Source of the DNA: DATJCV01 sp963707665
GTDB taxonomy: Bacteria > Pseudomonadota > Gammaproteobacteria > Burkholderiales > Burkholderiaceae_D
Assembly: GCA_963707665.1 (NCBI GenBank)
Contig: CAVPQU010000023.1
Coordinates: 67,732 to 131,731, forward strand
Direction: 5' to 3'
Length of the DNA: 64,000 nt
The notes below the pieces were generated by a model, which saw nothing but the letters and a program-made list of their open reading frames with translations, searched no databases and was not told the DNA's origin. The stretch's first letter is position 1. The number at the start of each line of letters is the position of its first letter. This document shows positions 29,102 through 37,439 of the stretch, one piece after another. Position numbers and translations under genes: made by a program.

Positions 29102-29164
29102 GGAGTATGTTGTATATACGACCATTTTATGCCCGATATATGCCCCCGGATCAGGGAGTATATG
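29102..29164 (+). repeat. Tripartite GGAGTAT intergenic element, copy 4
   Basis: Box 1 GGAGTATGTT starts at 29102 and box 2 GGAGTATATG at 29155, 53 bp apart, with middle block CCCGA at positions 31-35. Box 2 lies in the loop of a small inverted repeat (GATCA, 29149-29153, with TGATC, 29163-29167). It lies between ccoP and ccoG, so it interrupts an otherwise continuous cco gene series. Confidence 0.75.
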
Positions 29165-29230
29165 ATCGGGCAAGGTCCGTTTGGCCGATCCGGCTGTGGC
29201 CGGACTGACACGGCAGGAGTGTAGACGTCA

Positions 29231-30658
29231 ATGAGCGAGCGCGATCCGCAAGTCCATGTAATCAAGATGTACGCCAAGCGCGAGGAAATCTACGCGCGCG
29301 AAGCCCGCGGCTGGTATACCAATTGGCGCTGGGCCTGCGTCTGGTTGACGCAGTTGGTGTTTTACGGTTTGCCGTGGCTGTCGTGGAACGACCGCCAGGC
29401 CGTATTGTTCGATCTGGCGGCACGCAAGTTTTACCTGTTCGGCATCGTGCTGTGGCCGCAGGATTTCATTTACCTGGCGGTGCTGCTGATCATCTGCGCT
29501 TATGCGCTGTTCCTGTTTACCGCGGTGGCCGGCCGCGTCTGGTGCGGCTTCGCCTGTCCACAAACGGTGTACACCGAGATCTTCATGTGGATCGAGCGCA
29601 AGATCGAGGGCGAGCGCAGCGCCCGCATGCGGCTCGACAAGCAGCCCTGGACGCTGTCCAAGCTGGCCAAGAAGAGTGCCAAGCACGGCGCCTGGATCGC
29701 GGTCGCGCTATGGACCGGCTTCACCTTCGTCGCCTATTTCACGCCACTGCAAACGCTGCTGCATGAAACCGTCACCGCGGCGCTGGGACCGTGGCAACTG
29801 TTCTGGATTTTGTTCTACGGCTTTGCTACCTACGGCAACGCCGGCTGGATGCGCGAGCAGGTGTGCAAATACATGTGCCCGTACGCGCGCTTCCAGAGCT
29901 CGATGTTCGACAAGGACACGCTGATCATTTCGTATGATGCGCAGCGCGGCGAACCGCGTGGCGCGCGCAGCAAGAACGCGGACAAGCAGGCAGCGAATCA
30001 AGCAAGCAAGCAGGCAGCACCGCTGGGCGACTGCATCGACTGTTCGCTGTGCGTGCAGGTGTGCCCGACCGGGATCGACATCCGCAACGGCCTGCAATAC
30101 GAATGCATCGGCTGCGCCGCCTGCATCGATGCCTGCGATTCGGTGATGGACAAGATTGGCTCGCCGCGCGGCCTGATCCGCTATTCGACCGAAAACGGCC
30201 TGAAAAACCGCATGAGCAAGAACCAGATCTGGCGCCGCGCGCTGCGCCCGCGAGTGCTGATCTACAGTGCGGTGCTGGGCCTGATCGTGATCGCCTTCTT
30301 CAGCACCTTGCTGACGCGCACGCCACTGAAGCTCGATGTGATTCGCGACCGCGGCACGCTCGGGCGCGAAGTCGAGGACGGCATGATCGAAAACGTCTAT
30401 CGGTTGCAGGTGATGAATACCGACGAAGCCCCGCACCGCTACCGGCTGTCGGTTTCGGGTATCGATACGATCGCACTGGCGACCGCCGATGAAGTCGAGG
30501 TGGAAGCGACCGGCTCGCGCGCGCTGCCGGTACGGGTGCGCGTCGCCCCCGGCATGGGCAGCCCGGGCTCGAACAAAATCCAGTTTGAGCTGAAGTCAAT
30601 CGACGACGAACGCGTGCAAGTGCAGGAAAAAGCGGTATTTTTCGTACCGCGCAACTAG
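29231..30658 (+). CDS. ccoG: Cytochrome c oxidase accessory protein CcoG (FixG/RdxA)
   Basis: CcoG is a membrane iron-sulphur protein with cupric reductase activity that supplies Cu(I) for cbb3 assembly. The 475-residue product has about five membrane helices, the FACPQTVYTEIFMW and YMCPYARFQSSMFD blocks, and two ferredoxin-type 4Fe-4S motifs (CIDCSLCVQVCPTGIDIRN and CIGCAACIDACDSVM). A C-terminal periplasmic immunoglobulin-like domain follows the last helix. A low-complexity A/K/Q/N segment from GCAA/GCAG repeats (29970-30018) lies just before the first cluster. ccoH follows 8 bp later. Confidence 0.95.
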   Translation: MSERDPQVHVIKMYAKREEIYAREARGWYTNWRWACVWLTQLVFYGLPWLSWNDRQAVLFDLAARKFYLFGIVLWPQDFIYLAVLLIICAYALFLFTAVAGRVWCGFACPQTVYTEIFMWIERKIEGERSARMRLDKQPWTLSKLAKKSAKHGAWIAVALWTGFTFVAYFTPLQTLLHETVTAALGPWQLFWILFYGFATYGNAGWMREQVCKYMCPYARFQSSMFDKDTLIISYDAQRGEPRGARSKNADKQAANQASKQAAPLGDCIDCSLCVQVCPTGIDIRNGLQYECIGCAACIDACDSVMDKIGSPRGLIRYSTENGLKNRMSKNQIWRRALRPRVLIYSAVLGLIVIAFFSTLLTRTPLKLDVIRDRGTLGREVEDGMIENVYRLQVMNTDEAPHRYRLSVSGIDTIALATADEVEVEATGSRALPVRVRVAPGMGSPGSNKIQFELKSIDDERVQVQEKAVFFVPRN

Positions 30659-30666
30659 GAGTCGAG

Positions 30667-31216
30667 ATGCAAAGCACAACGCCAAAAATCCAGGCCACTC
30701 GCCGCCGGCGGCGACAGCAAGCCGTGGTACGCCTATCGCTGGCCCTGGCTGGTGATGCTGGGGCCGGTGGTCGCCATCGTCGCCGGCATGCATCTGGCCT
30801 GGGTCGCCTTCACTCAGCAGGATGCACTGGTAGTGGATGATTATTACAAGCAGGGCAAGGCGATCAATCAGGATTTGCGGCGCGATGCCATCGCCGCCCA
30901 GCAGCGGACGCAACTACAACTGGCTTACGATGCCGCCGACGGCAGGCTGGAGGGCAGGCTGACATCGACGGTCGACATGGCAAACCAGGATATCCAGCTG
31001 CTCCTGGTCCATCCGACGCTGCCGCAAAGCGATCGGCGTTTTCATGCGCGCACCGATCGTGCCGGACGCTTTCAAATTGCGCTACCATTACTGCAGATTG
31101 GCCATTGGCAAGTACAGGTGGAAGATCAACAACGCAACTGGCGGCTGACAGGAGGCTGGATCTGGCCGCAGCAAAAACAAATAGAAATCAAGGCCGCTGC
31201 ACCGGCCGCACAATAA
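30667..31216 (+). pseudogene. ccoH: FixH/CcoH family cbb3 assembly protein, frameshifted near 30708
   Basis: CcoH is a single-helix membrane protein that stabilises cbb3 assembly. Translation from ATG 30667 gives MQSTTPKIQAT and then leaves frame. The second frame gives AAGGDSKPWYAYRWPWLVML, then the helix LGPVVAIVAGMHLAWVAF and DALVVDDYYKQGKAINQDL, the FixH signature. A beta-rich periplasmic domain follows to 31216. One extra C in ACTCGCCGCC explains the break. It lies directly after ccoG and is followed by a small membrane protein gene. Confidence 0.85.
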
Positions 31217-31238
31217 GTAAATCAATGGAGACATGCGG

Positions 31239-31466
31239 ATGCTGCAAAAATCAATGGCGATACTCTGGCCTTCGTTCCTGGCTGCGATTATCGCCGAAGG
31301 CTGTTTTTTCTCGCTGTTCGTGCCAAGCGAATTACCGGTGGCCTATGACGGTCTCGAACTGACGGCAGCCGCGGTCTACACCATCGGCTTTTTTTCCTTC
31401 TGGGCATTGACCGCCTTTGCCAGCATGCTGACCTGGTACCTGCTGGCGGTACCCGCCGAGCGTTAG
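31239..31466 (+). CDS. Small conserved membrane protein after ccoH
   Basis: A 75-residue product from the ATG at 31239 (MLQKSMAILWPSFLAAIIAE) with two hydrophobic segments (ILWPSFLAAIIAEGCFFSLF and AAVYTIGFFSFWALTAF). An alternative ATG lies six bases upstream at 31233. I see no catalytic motif. Its place at the end of the cco series and its size suggest an accessory membrane protein, but the function is unknown. The 270 bp that follow hold no gene and lead to the SDR operon. Confidence 0.75.
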   Translation: MLQKSMAILWPSFLAAIIAEGCFFSLFVPSELPVAYDGLELTAAAVYTIGFFSFWALTAFASMLTWYLLAVPAER

Positions 31467-31676
31467 CAACTGGCGCCGGCTGGAGCGCAGTGCCGACGCC
31501 GGCTTTCCTTGCAGCCCATGCTTTTCCCCCTCCGGTTGCCAGCGCGGCACCCGGCCCACCCACGCGCACGCCCGCTGGCGAAGCGCGTCGGCCATCCTTG
31601 CGCGGAAACAAAATTTTTTGCATTGTTTTCAGTTTCAATGGCTCATCGTCGGAAAATTGGCATGTCCAACAAATTT

Positions 31677-31688
31677 ACGAACGTTCGT
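31677..31688 (+). promoter_or_regulatory. TetR-type palindromic operator candidate upstream of the SDR operon
   Basis: ACGAACGTTCGT is a perfect 12-bp palindrome about 48 bp before the ATG of the first SDR gene, flanked by AT-rich sequence (AAATTT before, TTTAAAAT after). Its form matches operators of TetR-family repressors controlling fatty-acid or branched-chain catabolism in betaproteobacteria. The repressor gene is not in the window. Specificity is inferred from shape only. Confidence 0.55.
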
Positions 31689-31735
31689 TTTAAAATGACT
31701 GACTGATCCATCCCCAAATCACTTCTGGAGACCAC

Positions 31736-32518
31736 ATGCGCACTACCCAACAACTATTCGACTTGACCGGGAAAACCGCGCTGGTAACCGGCGGCTCGCG
31801 CGGGCTGGGCCTGCAAATCGCCGAGGCGCTGGGCGAGCAGGGCGCGCAGGTCGTTCTATCCTCGCGCAAGCAGAGCGATCTGGACGAAGCGGTCGCACAT
31901 CTGAAACAGCGCGGCATCGATGCCAGCGCGATTGCCGCCGACCTGTCACAGGATGCCGCAGTGGCGCCGCTGGTGGCGGAGACCTTGAAACGCCTTGGCC
32001 ATATCGACATCCTGGTGAATAACGCCGGCGCCACCTGGGGTGCGCCGGCCGAAGACCATCCGATCGAAGCCTGGGACAAGGTGATGAACCTGAATATCCG
32101 CAGCATTTTCCTGCTGTCGCAAGCGGTCGGAAAACAATCGATGATCCCGCGCAAATACGGCCGCATCGTCAACGTTGCCTCGATTGCCGGCCTGTCCGGC
32201 AACGGCCCGAACACGATGCAGACCATTGCCTACAACACCTCCAAAGGTGCAGTGGTCAATTTCACGCGCACGCTGGCCGGTGAATGGGGCCGTTACAACA
32301 TCACCGTCAATGCCGTGGCGCCTGGCTTCTTTCCATCCAAAATGACCAAGGGCGTACTGGAAAAACTGGGCAAGGAGGAGATGGCGCGGCATGCCCCGCT
32401 ACAGCGCATCGGCGACGACGAAGACCTGAAAGGCGCGGCGCTGCTGTTTGCGTCCGATGCCGGCAAGCACATCACCGGCCAGATCCTGGCGGTGGACGGC
32501 GGCGTCTCGGCGGTCTGA
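31736..32518 (+). CDS. SDR family oxidoreductase (3-oxoacyl reductase-like)
   Basis: A 260-residue classical short-chain dehydrogenase. The NAD(P)-binding TGGSRGLG motif lies at about residues 18-25, the NNAG motif in ILVNNAGATWG, and the catalytic set as Ser in VNVASIAGLSG with YNTSK (Tyr and Lys). The C-terminus ends ILAVDGGVSAV. It could reduce a 3-oxoacyl-CoA or oxidise a 3-hydroxyacyl substrate. It is the first gene of a five-gene group and ends in TGATG overlap with the thioesterase, so the two are coupled. A TetR-like palindrome lies upstream. Confidence 0.92.
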   Translation: MRTTQQLFDLTGKTALVTGGSRGLGLQIAEALGEQGAQVVLSSRKQSDLDEAVAHLKQRGIDASAIAADLSQDAAVAPLVAETLKRLGHIDILVNNAGATWGAPAEDHPIEAWDKVMNLNIRSIFLLSQAVGKQSMIPRKYGRIVNVASIAGLSGNGPNTMQTIAYNTSKGAVVNFTRTLAGEWGRYNITVNAVAPGFFPSKMTKGVLEKLGKEEMARHAPLQRIGDDEDLKGAALLFASDAGKHITGQILAVDGGVSAV

Positions 32519-32961
32519 TGGCGTTCGTGCCTCGCGACGCGCCGCAGTCGTTCCCGTCCGACATTCCGTTTTTGCACGACCTCGGCGTCGAATTCCTCGG
32601 CATGGCGGACGGCCGGGCGCAAGTGGCACTCGACCTGCAGCCGCGCCATATGAACAGCTGGCATGTCGTCCACGGTGGCATCACGATGACCTTGCTGGAT
32701 GTGGTGATGGCAATGGCCGGTCGTTCGCTGGATGCGAACGCGCGGGGCGGCGTGACGATCGAAATGAAGACCAGCTTCCTGCAACCGGCCGGCAGCGACG
32801 GCGAGCGCATCGTCGCCAAGGGCCATGCCTATCACCGCAGCACAACCATGTGCTTTTGCGAAGGTGAACTCTGGAATGGCGAACAACTGGTGGCCAAGGC
32901 GATGGGCACTTTCAAATTTTTAAAACGTCTCGACGCGGCCAGGAAACCGGAGCGCAGCTAA
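32518..32961 (+). CDS. PaaI-type hotdog acyl-CoA thioesterase
   Basis: The 147-residue product has the hotdog fold pattern MNSWHVVHGGITMTLLDVVM, where HGG and D are the PaaI/YdiI active-site positions. It is followed by GVTIEMKTSFLQPA and the C-terminal strand ELWNGEQLVAKAMGTFKF. It hydrolyses an acyl-CoA to free acid and CoA; the substrate is unknown. The ATG at 32518 overlaps the SDR stop by one base. Its place inside a catabolic operon suggests removal of dead-end acyl-CoAs. Confidence 0.9.
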   Translation: MAFVPRDAPQSFPSDIPFLHDLGVEFLGMADGRAQVALDLQPRHMNSWHVVHGGITMTLLDVVMAMAGRSLDANARGGVTIEMKTSFLQPAGSDGERIVAKGHAYHRSTTMCFCEGELWNGEQLVAKAMGTFKFLKRLDAARKPERS

Positions 32962-33020
32962 CTAAGTCCGGAGGCTGGCCTGTCCAGTTCACCCAACTTC
33001 TCTATCGGAGTGCAATCTCA

Positions 33021-34016
33021 ATGAAAACTTATCAGCAACTCGTACTCGCAGCGCGCCCCCATGGCACCGTCGAACCATCCAATTTTCGTCTGGAAACCGT
33101 GCCGGTGCCAAGCCTGAGCGATGGCCAGGTTCTGGTGCGCAATCACTATCTGTCGCTCGACCCCTACATGCGCATGCGCATGGACGACGCCAAGAGCTAC
33201 GCTGCGCCGCAAGCGATTGGGGCGGTGATGATCGGCGGCACGGTGGGCGAAATCGTGGAATCGAAGAATCCGAAATTCGCGGTGGGCGACAAGGTGGTCG
33301 GCATGTTCGGCTGGTCCGAAATGGGCGTCTCGGACGGCAGCTTGTTGCGCAAGGTCGACACCACCCATATTCCGCTATCAGCCTATCTGGGTTCGGTTGG
33401 CATGCCCGGCATGACTGCCTGGTACGGCTTGACGCAGATCATGCAGCCGAAAGCGGGCGAGACCATCGTCGTTTCCGCCGCCAGCGGCGCGGTCGGCAGC
33501 GTGGTGGGGCAATTGGCCAAGCAGCGCGGCTGCCGCGCGGTCGGCATCGCCGGCGGTCCGGAAAAATGCGCCTATGTGGTGAACGAGCTCGGCTTCGACG
33601 CTTGCGTCGACTACAAGGCCGGCAATCTGGAGGCCGATCTGGCGGCAGCGACGCCGGACGGCATTGACGCCATTTTCGAAAACGTCGGCGGTGCGGTTTT
33701 CGATGCGGCGCTGGCGCGCATGAATCCGTTTGGCCGCATCGCGCTGTGCGGCATGATTTCCGGCTACGACGGTCAGCCGGCGCCGATCAACAACGTGCGC
33801 GTATTCCTGTCGATGCGGCTGACGATGCGCGGCTTCATCGTTTCCGAGCATATGGAGTTGTGGCCGCAGGGGTTGAAGGAACTCGGCATGGCGGTTGCCA
33901 GCGGTCAGCTGAAATTCCGCGAGTCGGTGGCTCAGGGACTGGCTGCGGCGCCGGAGGCATTCATCGGCATGTTGAAGGGAAAAAACTTCGGCAAGCAGTT
34001 GGTCAAGCTGATCTAG
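33021..34016 (+). CDS. NADP-dependent oxidoreductase, zinc-independent MDR (CurA/alkenal reductase type)
   Basis: A 331-residue medium-chain dehydrogenase/reductase. Features are the N-terminal SLDPYMRMRM block of leukotriene B4 dehydrogenase/CurA-type enzymes, GSVGMPGMTAWYGL, the nucleotide-binding VSAASGAVGSVVGQLAKQRG and IFENVGGAVFDAALARMNP. Zinc-binding cysteines are absent. Such enzymes reduce alpha,beta-unsaturated ketones or aldehydes with NADPH. It sits 59 bp after the thioesterase with its own ribosome site and belongs to the same putative operon. Confidence 0.92.
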   Translation: MKTYQQLVLAARPHGTVEPSNFRLETVPVPSLSDGQVLVRNHYLSLDPYMRMRMDDAKSYAAPQAIGAVMIGGTVGEIVESKNPKFAVGDKVVGMFGWSEMGVSDGSLLRKVDTTHIPLSAYLGSVGMPGMTAWYGLTQIMQPKAGETIVVSAASGAVGSVVGQLAKQRGCRAVGIAGGPEKCAYVVNELGFDACVDYKAGNLEADLAAATPDGIDAIFENVGGAVFDAALARMNPFGRIALCGMISGYDGQPAPINNVRVFLSMRLTMRGFIVSEHMELWPQGLKELGMAVASGQLKFRESVAQGLAAAPEAFIGMLKGKNFGKQLVKLI

Positions 34017-34056
34017 CCACGGACAGGTTTTCAATCGAACAATCTCAGGAGACGAC

Positions 34057-34962
34057 ATGAAGGAATTTCAGGACAAGGTCGCCGTCATCACCGGCGGCGC
34101 CAGCGGCTTCGGCCATGAATTTGCCAAAATCGGCGCACGGCTGGGCATGAAGCTGGTGCTGGCCGACGTCCAGCAGGACGCGCTGGACCGGGTCAAGGCC
34201 GAACTCGAAGCGCAGGGCGCGCAGGTGCTGGCGATGCGCTGCGACGTGCGTCATGCGGCGAGAGGTGCAGGCGCTGGCGGACGCCACCATGGCCAGATTC
34301 GGCGCGGTGCATCTGGTATTCAATAACGCCGGCGTCGGTTCCGGCGGCCTGATCTGGGAAAACACCGAGGCCGACTGGGAATGGGTGCTGGGCGTCAACC
34401 TGTGGGGCGTGATCCACGGCGTGCGGATTTTCACGCCGCTGATGCTGGAGTGCGCGCAGAACGGATCCGGCGTATCGAGGGGCATATCGTCAACACGGCG
34501 TCGATGGCCGGCCTGCTGAATGCGCCGACGATGGGCGTCTACAACGTCTCCAAGCATGCGGTGGTGTCGCTCTCGGAATCGCTGTACCAGGATCTGCAAC
34601 TGGTGGAAGCGCCGATCGGCGCCTCGGTACTGTGCCCGTATTTTGTGCCGACCGGCATCAGCCAGTCGCACCGCAACCGGCCGAGCGACGTCCAGAACGC
34701 CGTCAAGCCGACGGTGAGCCAACTGGCCGCGCAAGCAATGTCGGACAAGGCGGTATCGTCCGGCAAGGTCACGGCGCAGCAGGTCGCCGAATGGACTTTC
34801 GAGGCGATTCGCAACGACCGGTTCTACATTTTTTCGCACCCGGGCGCACTCGGCAATGTGCAAACCCGGATGGAAGACATCGTGCAGCAACGCAATCCGA
34901 GCGACCCGTACGCGGCGGCACCGCAAGTGCGAGACATGCTGCGCGAGAAGCTCAAGGCGTAG
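34057..34962 (+). pseudogene. SDR family oxidoreductase, two frameshifts
   Basis: The reading frame starts MKEFQDKVAVITGGASGFGH, with the NAD(P)-binding TGGASGFG motif. It leaves frame near 34260 and resumes with EVQALADATMARFGAVHLVF and NNAGVGSGGLIWE. It breaks again near 34475 and resumes with IEGHIVNTASMAGLLNAPT and the catalytic YNVSKHAV. Both breaks fit one extra base. The restored product is about 301 residues with the long C-terminus of SDRs acting on bulky substrates. It is the fourth gene of the 31.7-35.9 kb group. Confidence 0.85.
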
Positions 34963-34992
34963 TTTCGATCATATCCATCGAAAGGAGCCGCA

Positions 34993-35890
34993 ATGCCCAC
35001 TGCTGCGATTCAAAGCAATCAGTTTGCAAGGCTTGCCAATGGCACCCGCCTGCATTACGCCAGCGCCGGCGCGGTAGGCCGGCCCCTGATGCTGTTCGTG
35101 CATGGTTTTCCCGAGTTCTGGTACGAGTGGCAAGCGCAACTGGGCGAGTTCGGCAGTGACCATTTCGCGGTGGCCCCCGACCTGCGTGGATTCAATCTGT
35201 CCGATATGCCAGCAGACCTGGCGGCCTACAAGGCGCGCCACATCGTCGATGATCTGCGCCTGCTGGCGGCGCACTTGGGCTACGAAAAGTTCGTGCTGGT
35301 CGCGCATGACTGGGGCGGCGCGATCGCCTGGAACCTGGCGATCGCTTGGCCGCAACTGCTGCGACAACTGGTCATCATCAATTCGCCGCATCCCTATCTG
35401 TTCATGCGGGCACTGGCCACCGATCCAGCGCAGAAAGCGGCCAGCGAATACATGAACTGGCTGCGTGCCGAAGGTTCGGAAGCCGCACTGGCGAAAAACG
35501 ACTTCGGCTTGCTGGAGGGTTTTTTCAACGGCATGGGACAACCGGCGGCGACCTGGTTCACCGCCAGAAGTGCGCGCGCTTTATCACGCCTGCTGGTCAC
35601 GTGGCTTGCGTGGCGGCGTCAATTATTACCGCGCGTCGCCGCTGCATCCGCCGACCTCGGAGCATGCCGGACCACTGCAACTGGACCTGAACCCGGCAGA
35701 CTTTCAGGTCGCGGTGCCGACCCGCGTGATCTGGGGCGAGCGCGACGTCGCCCTGCCGGCCACCCTGCTGGATGGGTTGGAGCAACTGGTTCCGGATCTG
35801 CAAATCGTCCGCATTCCCGGCGGCAGCCACTGGGTAATCCACGAACAACCGCAGCGCATCAATCAATTGATTCGCGAGTTTATCCAGTAG
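34993..35890 (+). pseudogene. Alpha/beta hydrolase, epoxide hydrolase-like, frameshifted near 35570
   Basis: The product starts MPTAAIQSNQFARLANGTRL. It has the oxyanion block VHGFPEFWYEWQAQLGEF, the nucleophile elbow VAHDWGGAIAWNLA with Asp (as in epoxide hydrolases and haloalkane dehalogenases) and, in the second frame, GERDVALP and the catalytic His in IPGGSHWVIHEQP. One extra A near 35570 (GCCAGAAGTG) separates the two parts; the restored reading is FTAEVRALYHACWSRGL. Length is about 298 residues. It could open an epoxide formed during the pathway of the upstream reductases; this is inference from context. Confidence 0.85.
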
Positions 35891-36125
35891 CCGGGCGCTA
35901 CCCGGGCGGGGCGGGGTGCCAGCGGGCTGCGGCCGGTTTTTCTGGAACGGGTAGAATGGATCAGACATATCCCGTTGCAGATATGCAGCGGCGCCTTCGA
36001 CCCATTCGAACTTTGGCGCCGCCATGACCTCTTACCAATAGTTGCCGATGGCAACCCAACACGACCTTTTCCCAGGGAGTTACTGACAGCTCGCCCCTTT
36101 CTTTCATCCAGCACAAGGAGTTCTC

Positions 36126-36467
36126 ATGTCTGCTCAAAAAAACACCGTTTCACGCCCGGCTACCGACACTCGGGTCGAGCCGGCCAAGGCAGTCGATACG
36201 GCTGCGCACGGCGAACGGATGCTGGATGAAGCGCTGGACGATACCTTCCCGGCCAGCGATCCGGTGGCGGAACTGCCCACTCCATCCAAGCTGACCGAAA
36301 AGGAGGTGGTGAAGGAGGGCTTGCTGGACGATGCATTGGAGTTCACCTTTCCGGCCAGCGACCCGATTTCGATTTCTTCCGGCTACGACCGCATCAGATC
36401 GCTACCCGAATTGGTGCCGGCCAGGATCGACCACGAAGTCAGCCCGGCGCCGAAGAAAAATCGCTAG
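36126..36467 (+). CDS. Small protein with two TFPASDP repeats
   Basis: The 113-residue, acidic product has two copies of one motif: MLDEALDDTFPASDPVAEL (about 35-53) and LLDDALEFTFPASDPISIS (about 72-90). They are separated by a Lys/Glu-rich linker. There is no signal peptide and no membrane segment, and the termini look disordered. I know TFPASDP only as a recurrent motif of uncharacterised small bacterial proteins. The ATG at 36126 has AAGGAG seven bases upstream. It stands alone, with about 235 bp of gene-free sequence before it. Confidence 0.8.
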   Translation: MSAQKNTVSRPATDTRVEPAKAVDTAAHGERMLDEALDDTFPASDPVAELPTPSKLTEKEVVKEGLLDDALEFTFPASDPISISSGYDRIRSLPELVPARIDHEVSPAPKKNR

Positions 36468-36573
36468 CAAAGCAGTACCGGGTGCCGATCGCGGTGTCGC
36501 GGACGGCCGCTGGTTCAGGGCAGGTCGGCATGACGGATAATGACGGCTTTCCACTGTTCCATTTTTCCTTGCC

Positions 36574-37011
36574 ATGGCTCGAGAAGATTTTGCGTTTTTC
36601 CACCCGCTGCGGGTGCGCTGGGCGGAAGTCGATATGCAGGCGATCGTCTTCAACGGTCATTACCTGACCTATTTCGATGTTGCGTTTACCGAATACTGGC
36701 GCGTGCTGGGCTTGGCCAACGTGCAGGAGCAGGCCAGGCAAGGACAGGAAATGTTTGCCCGCAAGGCCAGCATCGACTACCTGGCGCCAGCGCGTTTCGA
36801 CGACGAACTGGAGATCGGCGTGCGCTGCGCCGGCTTTGGTCGTTCATCGATTCGCTTCGTACTGGAAATTCACCGTGGCGACCAGCACCTGGTCAGTGGC
36901 GAGTTGATGTACGTGTATGCCGATACCACGATTCGCAAGGGTGTGCCGGTACCCCAGCAGTGGCGCGCCGTCATGTCCGAGTTCGAGCGGATCGCGCCGC
37001 TGGCCCACTGA
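36574..37011 (+). CDS. 4-hydroxybenzoyl-CoA thioesterase-type hotdog protein (YbgC-like)
   Basis: A 145-residue single hotdog domain. The pattern VRWAEVDMQAIVFNGHYLTY at about 14-33 is the 4HBT/YbgC active-site region, with the catalytic Asp in EVDMQ. It is followed by ARKASIDYLAPARFDDELEIG and a C-terminal strand. It should hydrolyse acyl-CoA thioesters. The neighbouring GNAT gene starts 5 bp downstream, so the pair is probably co-transcribed. Confidence 0.9.
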   Translation: MAREDFAFFHPLRVRWAEVDMQAIVFNGHYLTYFDVAFTEYWRVLGLANVQEQARQGQEMFARKASIDYLAPARFDDELEIGVRCAGFGRSSIRFVLEIHRGDQHLVSGELMYVYADTTIRKGVPVPQQWRAVMSEFERIAPLAH

Positions 37012-37016
37012 ACTGC

Positions 37017-37439
37017 ATGAATTTCCGGCTCACCATCGGCGATTGGCAGCAGCAGTGTGCCGGTGCGCGCGCGGTACGCATTCAGGTATTCGTCCGTGAG
37101 CAGGCGATCCCGCTCGAATTGGAGTGGGACGAGATGGATGCGGCAAGCCTGCACGCGGTGGCGTGGGACGCAAGCGGGCAGGCGGTCGGCACCGGCCGCC
37201 TGCTGCCGGATGGCCATATCGGCCGCATGGCGGTGAGCAAGGAGCAGCGTGGACGCGGGATTGGCGGCGCCATTCTGCGCGGCTTGATGGAGTGCGCCCG
37301 GCAGCGCGGTGATCCAGCGGTACTGTTACATGCGCAAAGCCAGGTTGAACCGTTTTACCTGCGCTTCGGCTTTACCCGCTGCGGCGACGAGTTCACTGAG
37401 GTCGGTATTCTGCATGTGCCGATGCGGCACCGTTTCTAA
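37017..37439 (+). CDS. GNAT family N-acetyltransferase (ElaA-like)
   Basis: A 140-residue acetyltransferase starting MNFRLTIGDWQQQCAGARAV. The acetyl-CoA-binding motif A is IGRMAVSKEQRGRGIGGAIL with Q/RxxGxG/A, and the C-terminal strand has VEPFYLRFGFTRCGDEFTEV. The RIQVFVREQAIPLELEWDE block resembles the ElaA/YjcF group. The substrate is unknown. The frame is open far upstream, but the ATG at 37017 lies just after the thioesterase stop. The end overlaps the convergent NRDE gene by 4 bp. Confidence 0.88.
   Translation: MNFRLTIGDWQQQCAGARAVRIQVFVREQAIPLELEWDEMDAASLHAVAWDASGQAVGTGRLLPDGHIGRMAVSKEQRGRGIGGAILRGLMECARQRGDPAVLLHAQSQVEPFYLRFGFTRCGDEFTEVGILHVPMRHRF

Noticed and set aside
35930..36030. 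GAATGG/CCATTC inverted repeat and a CATATCCC motif as another GGAGTAT element
   Set aside because: The motif lacks the GAGTAT core and no second box lies at 53 bp; the six-base inverted repeat is expected by chance.
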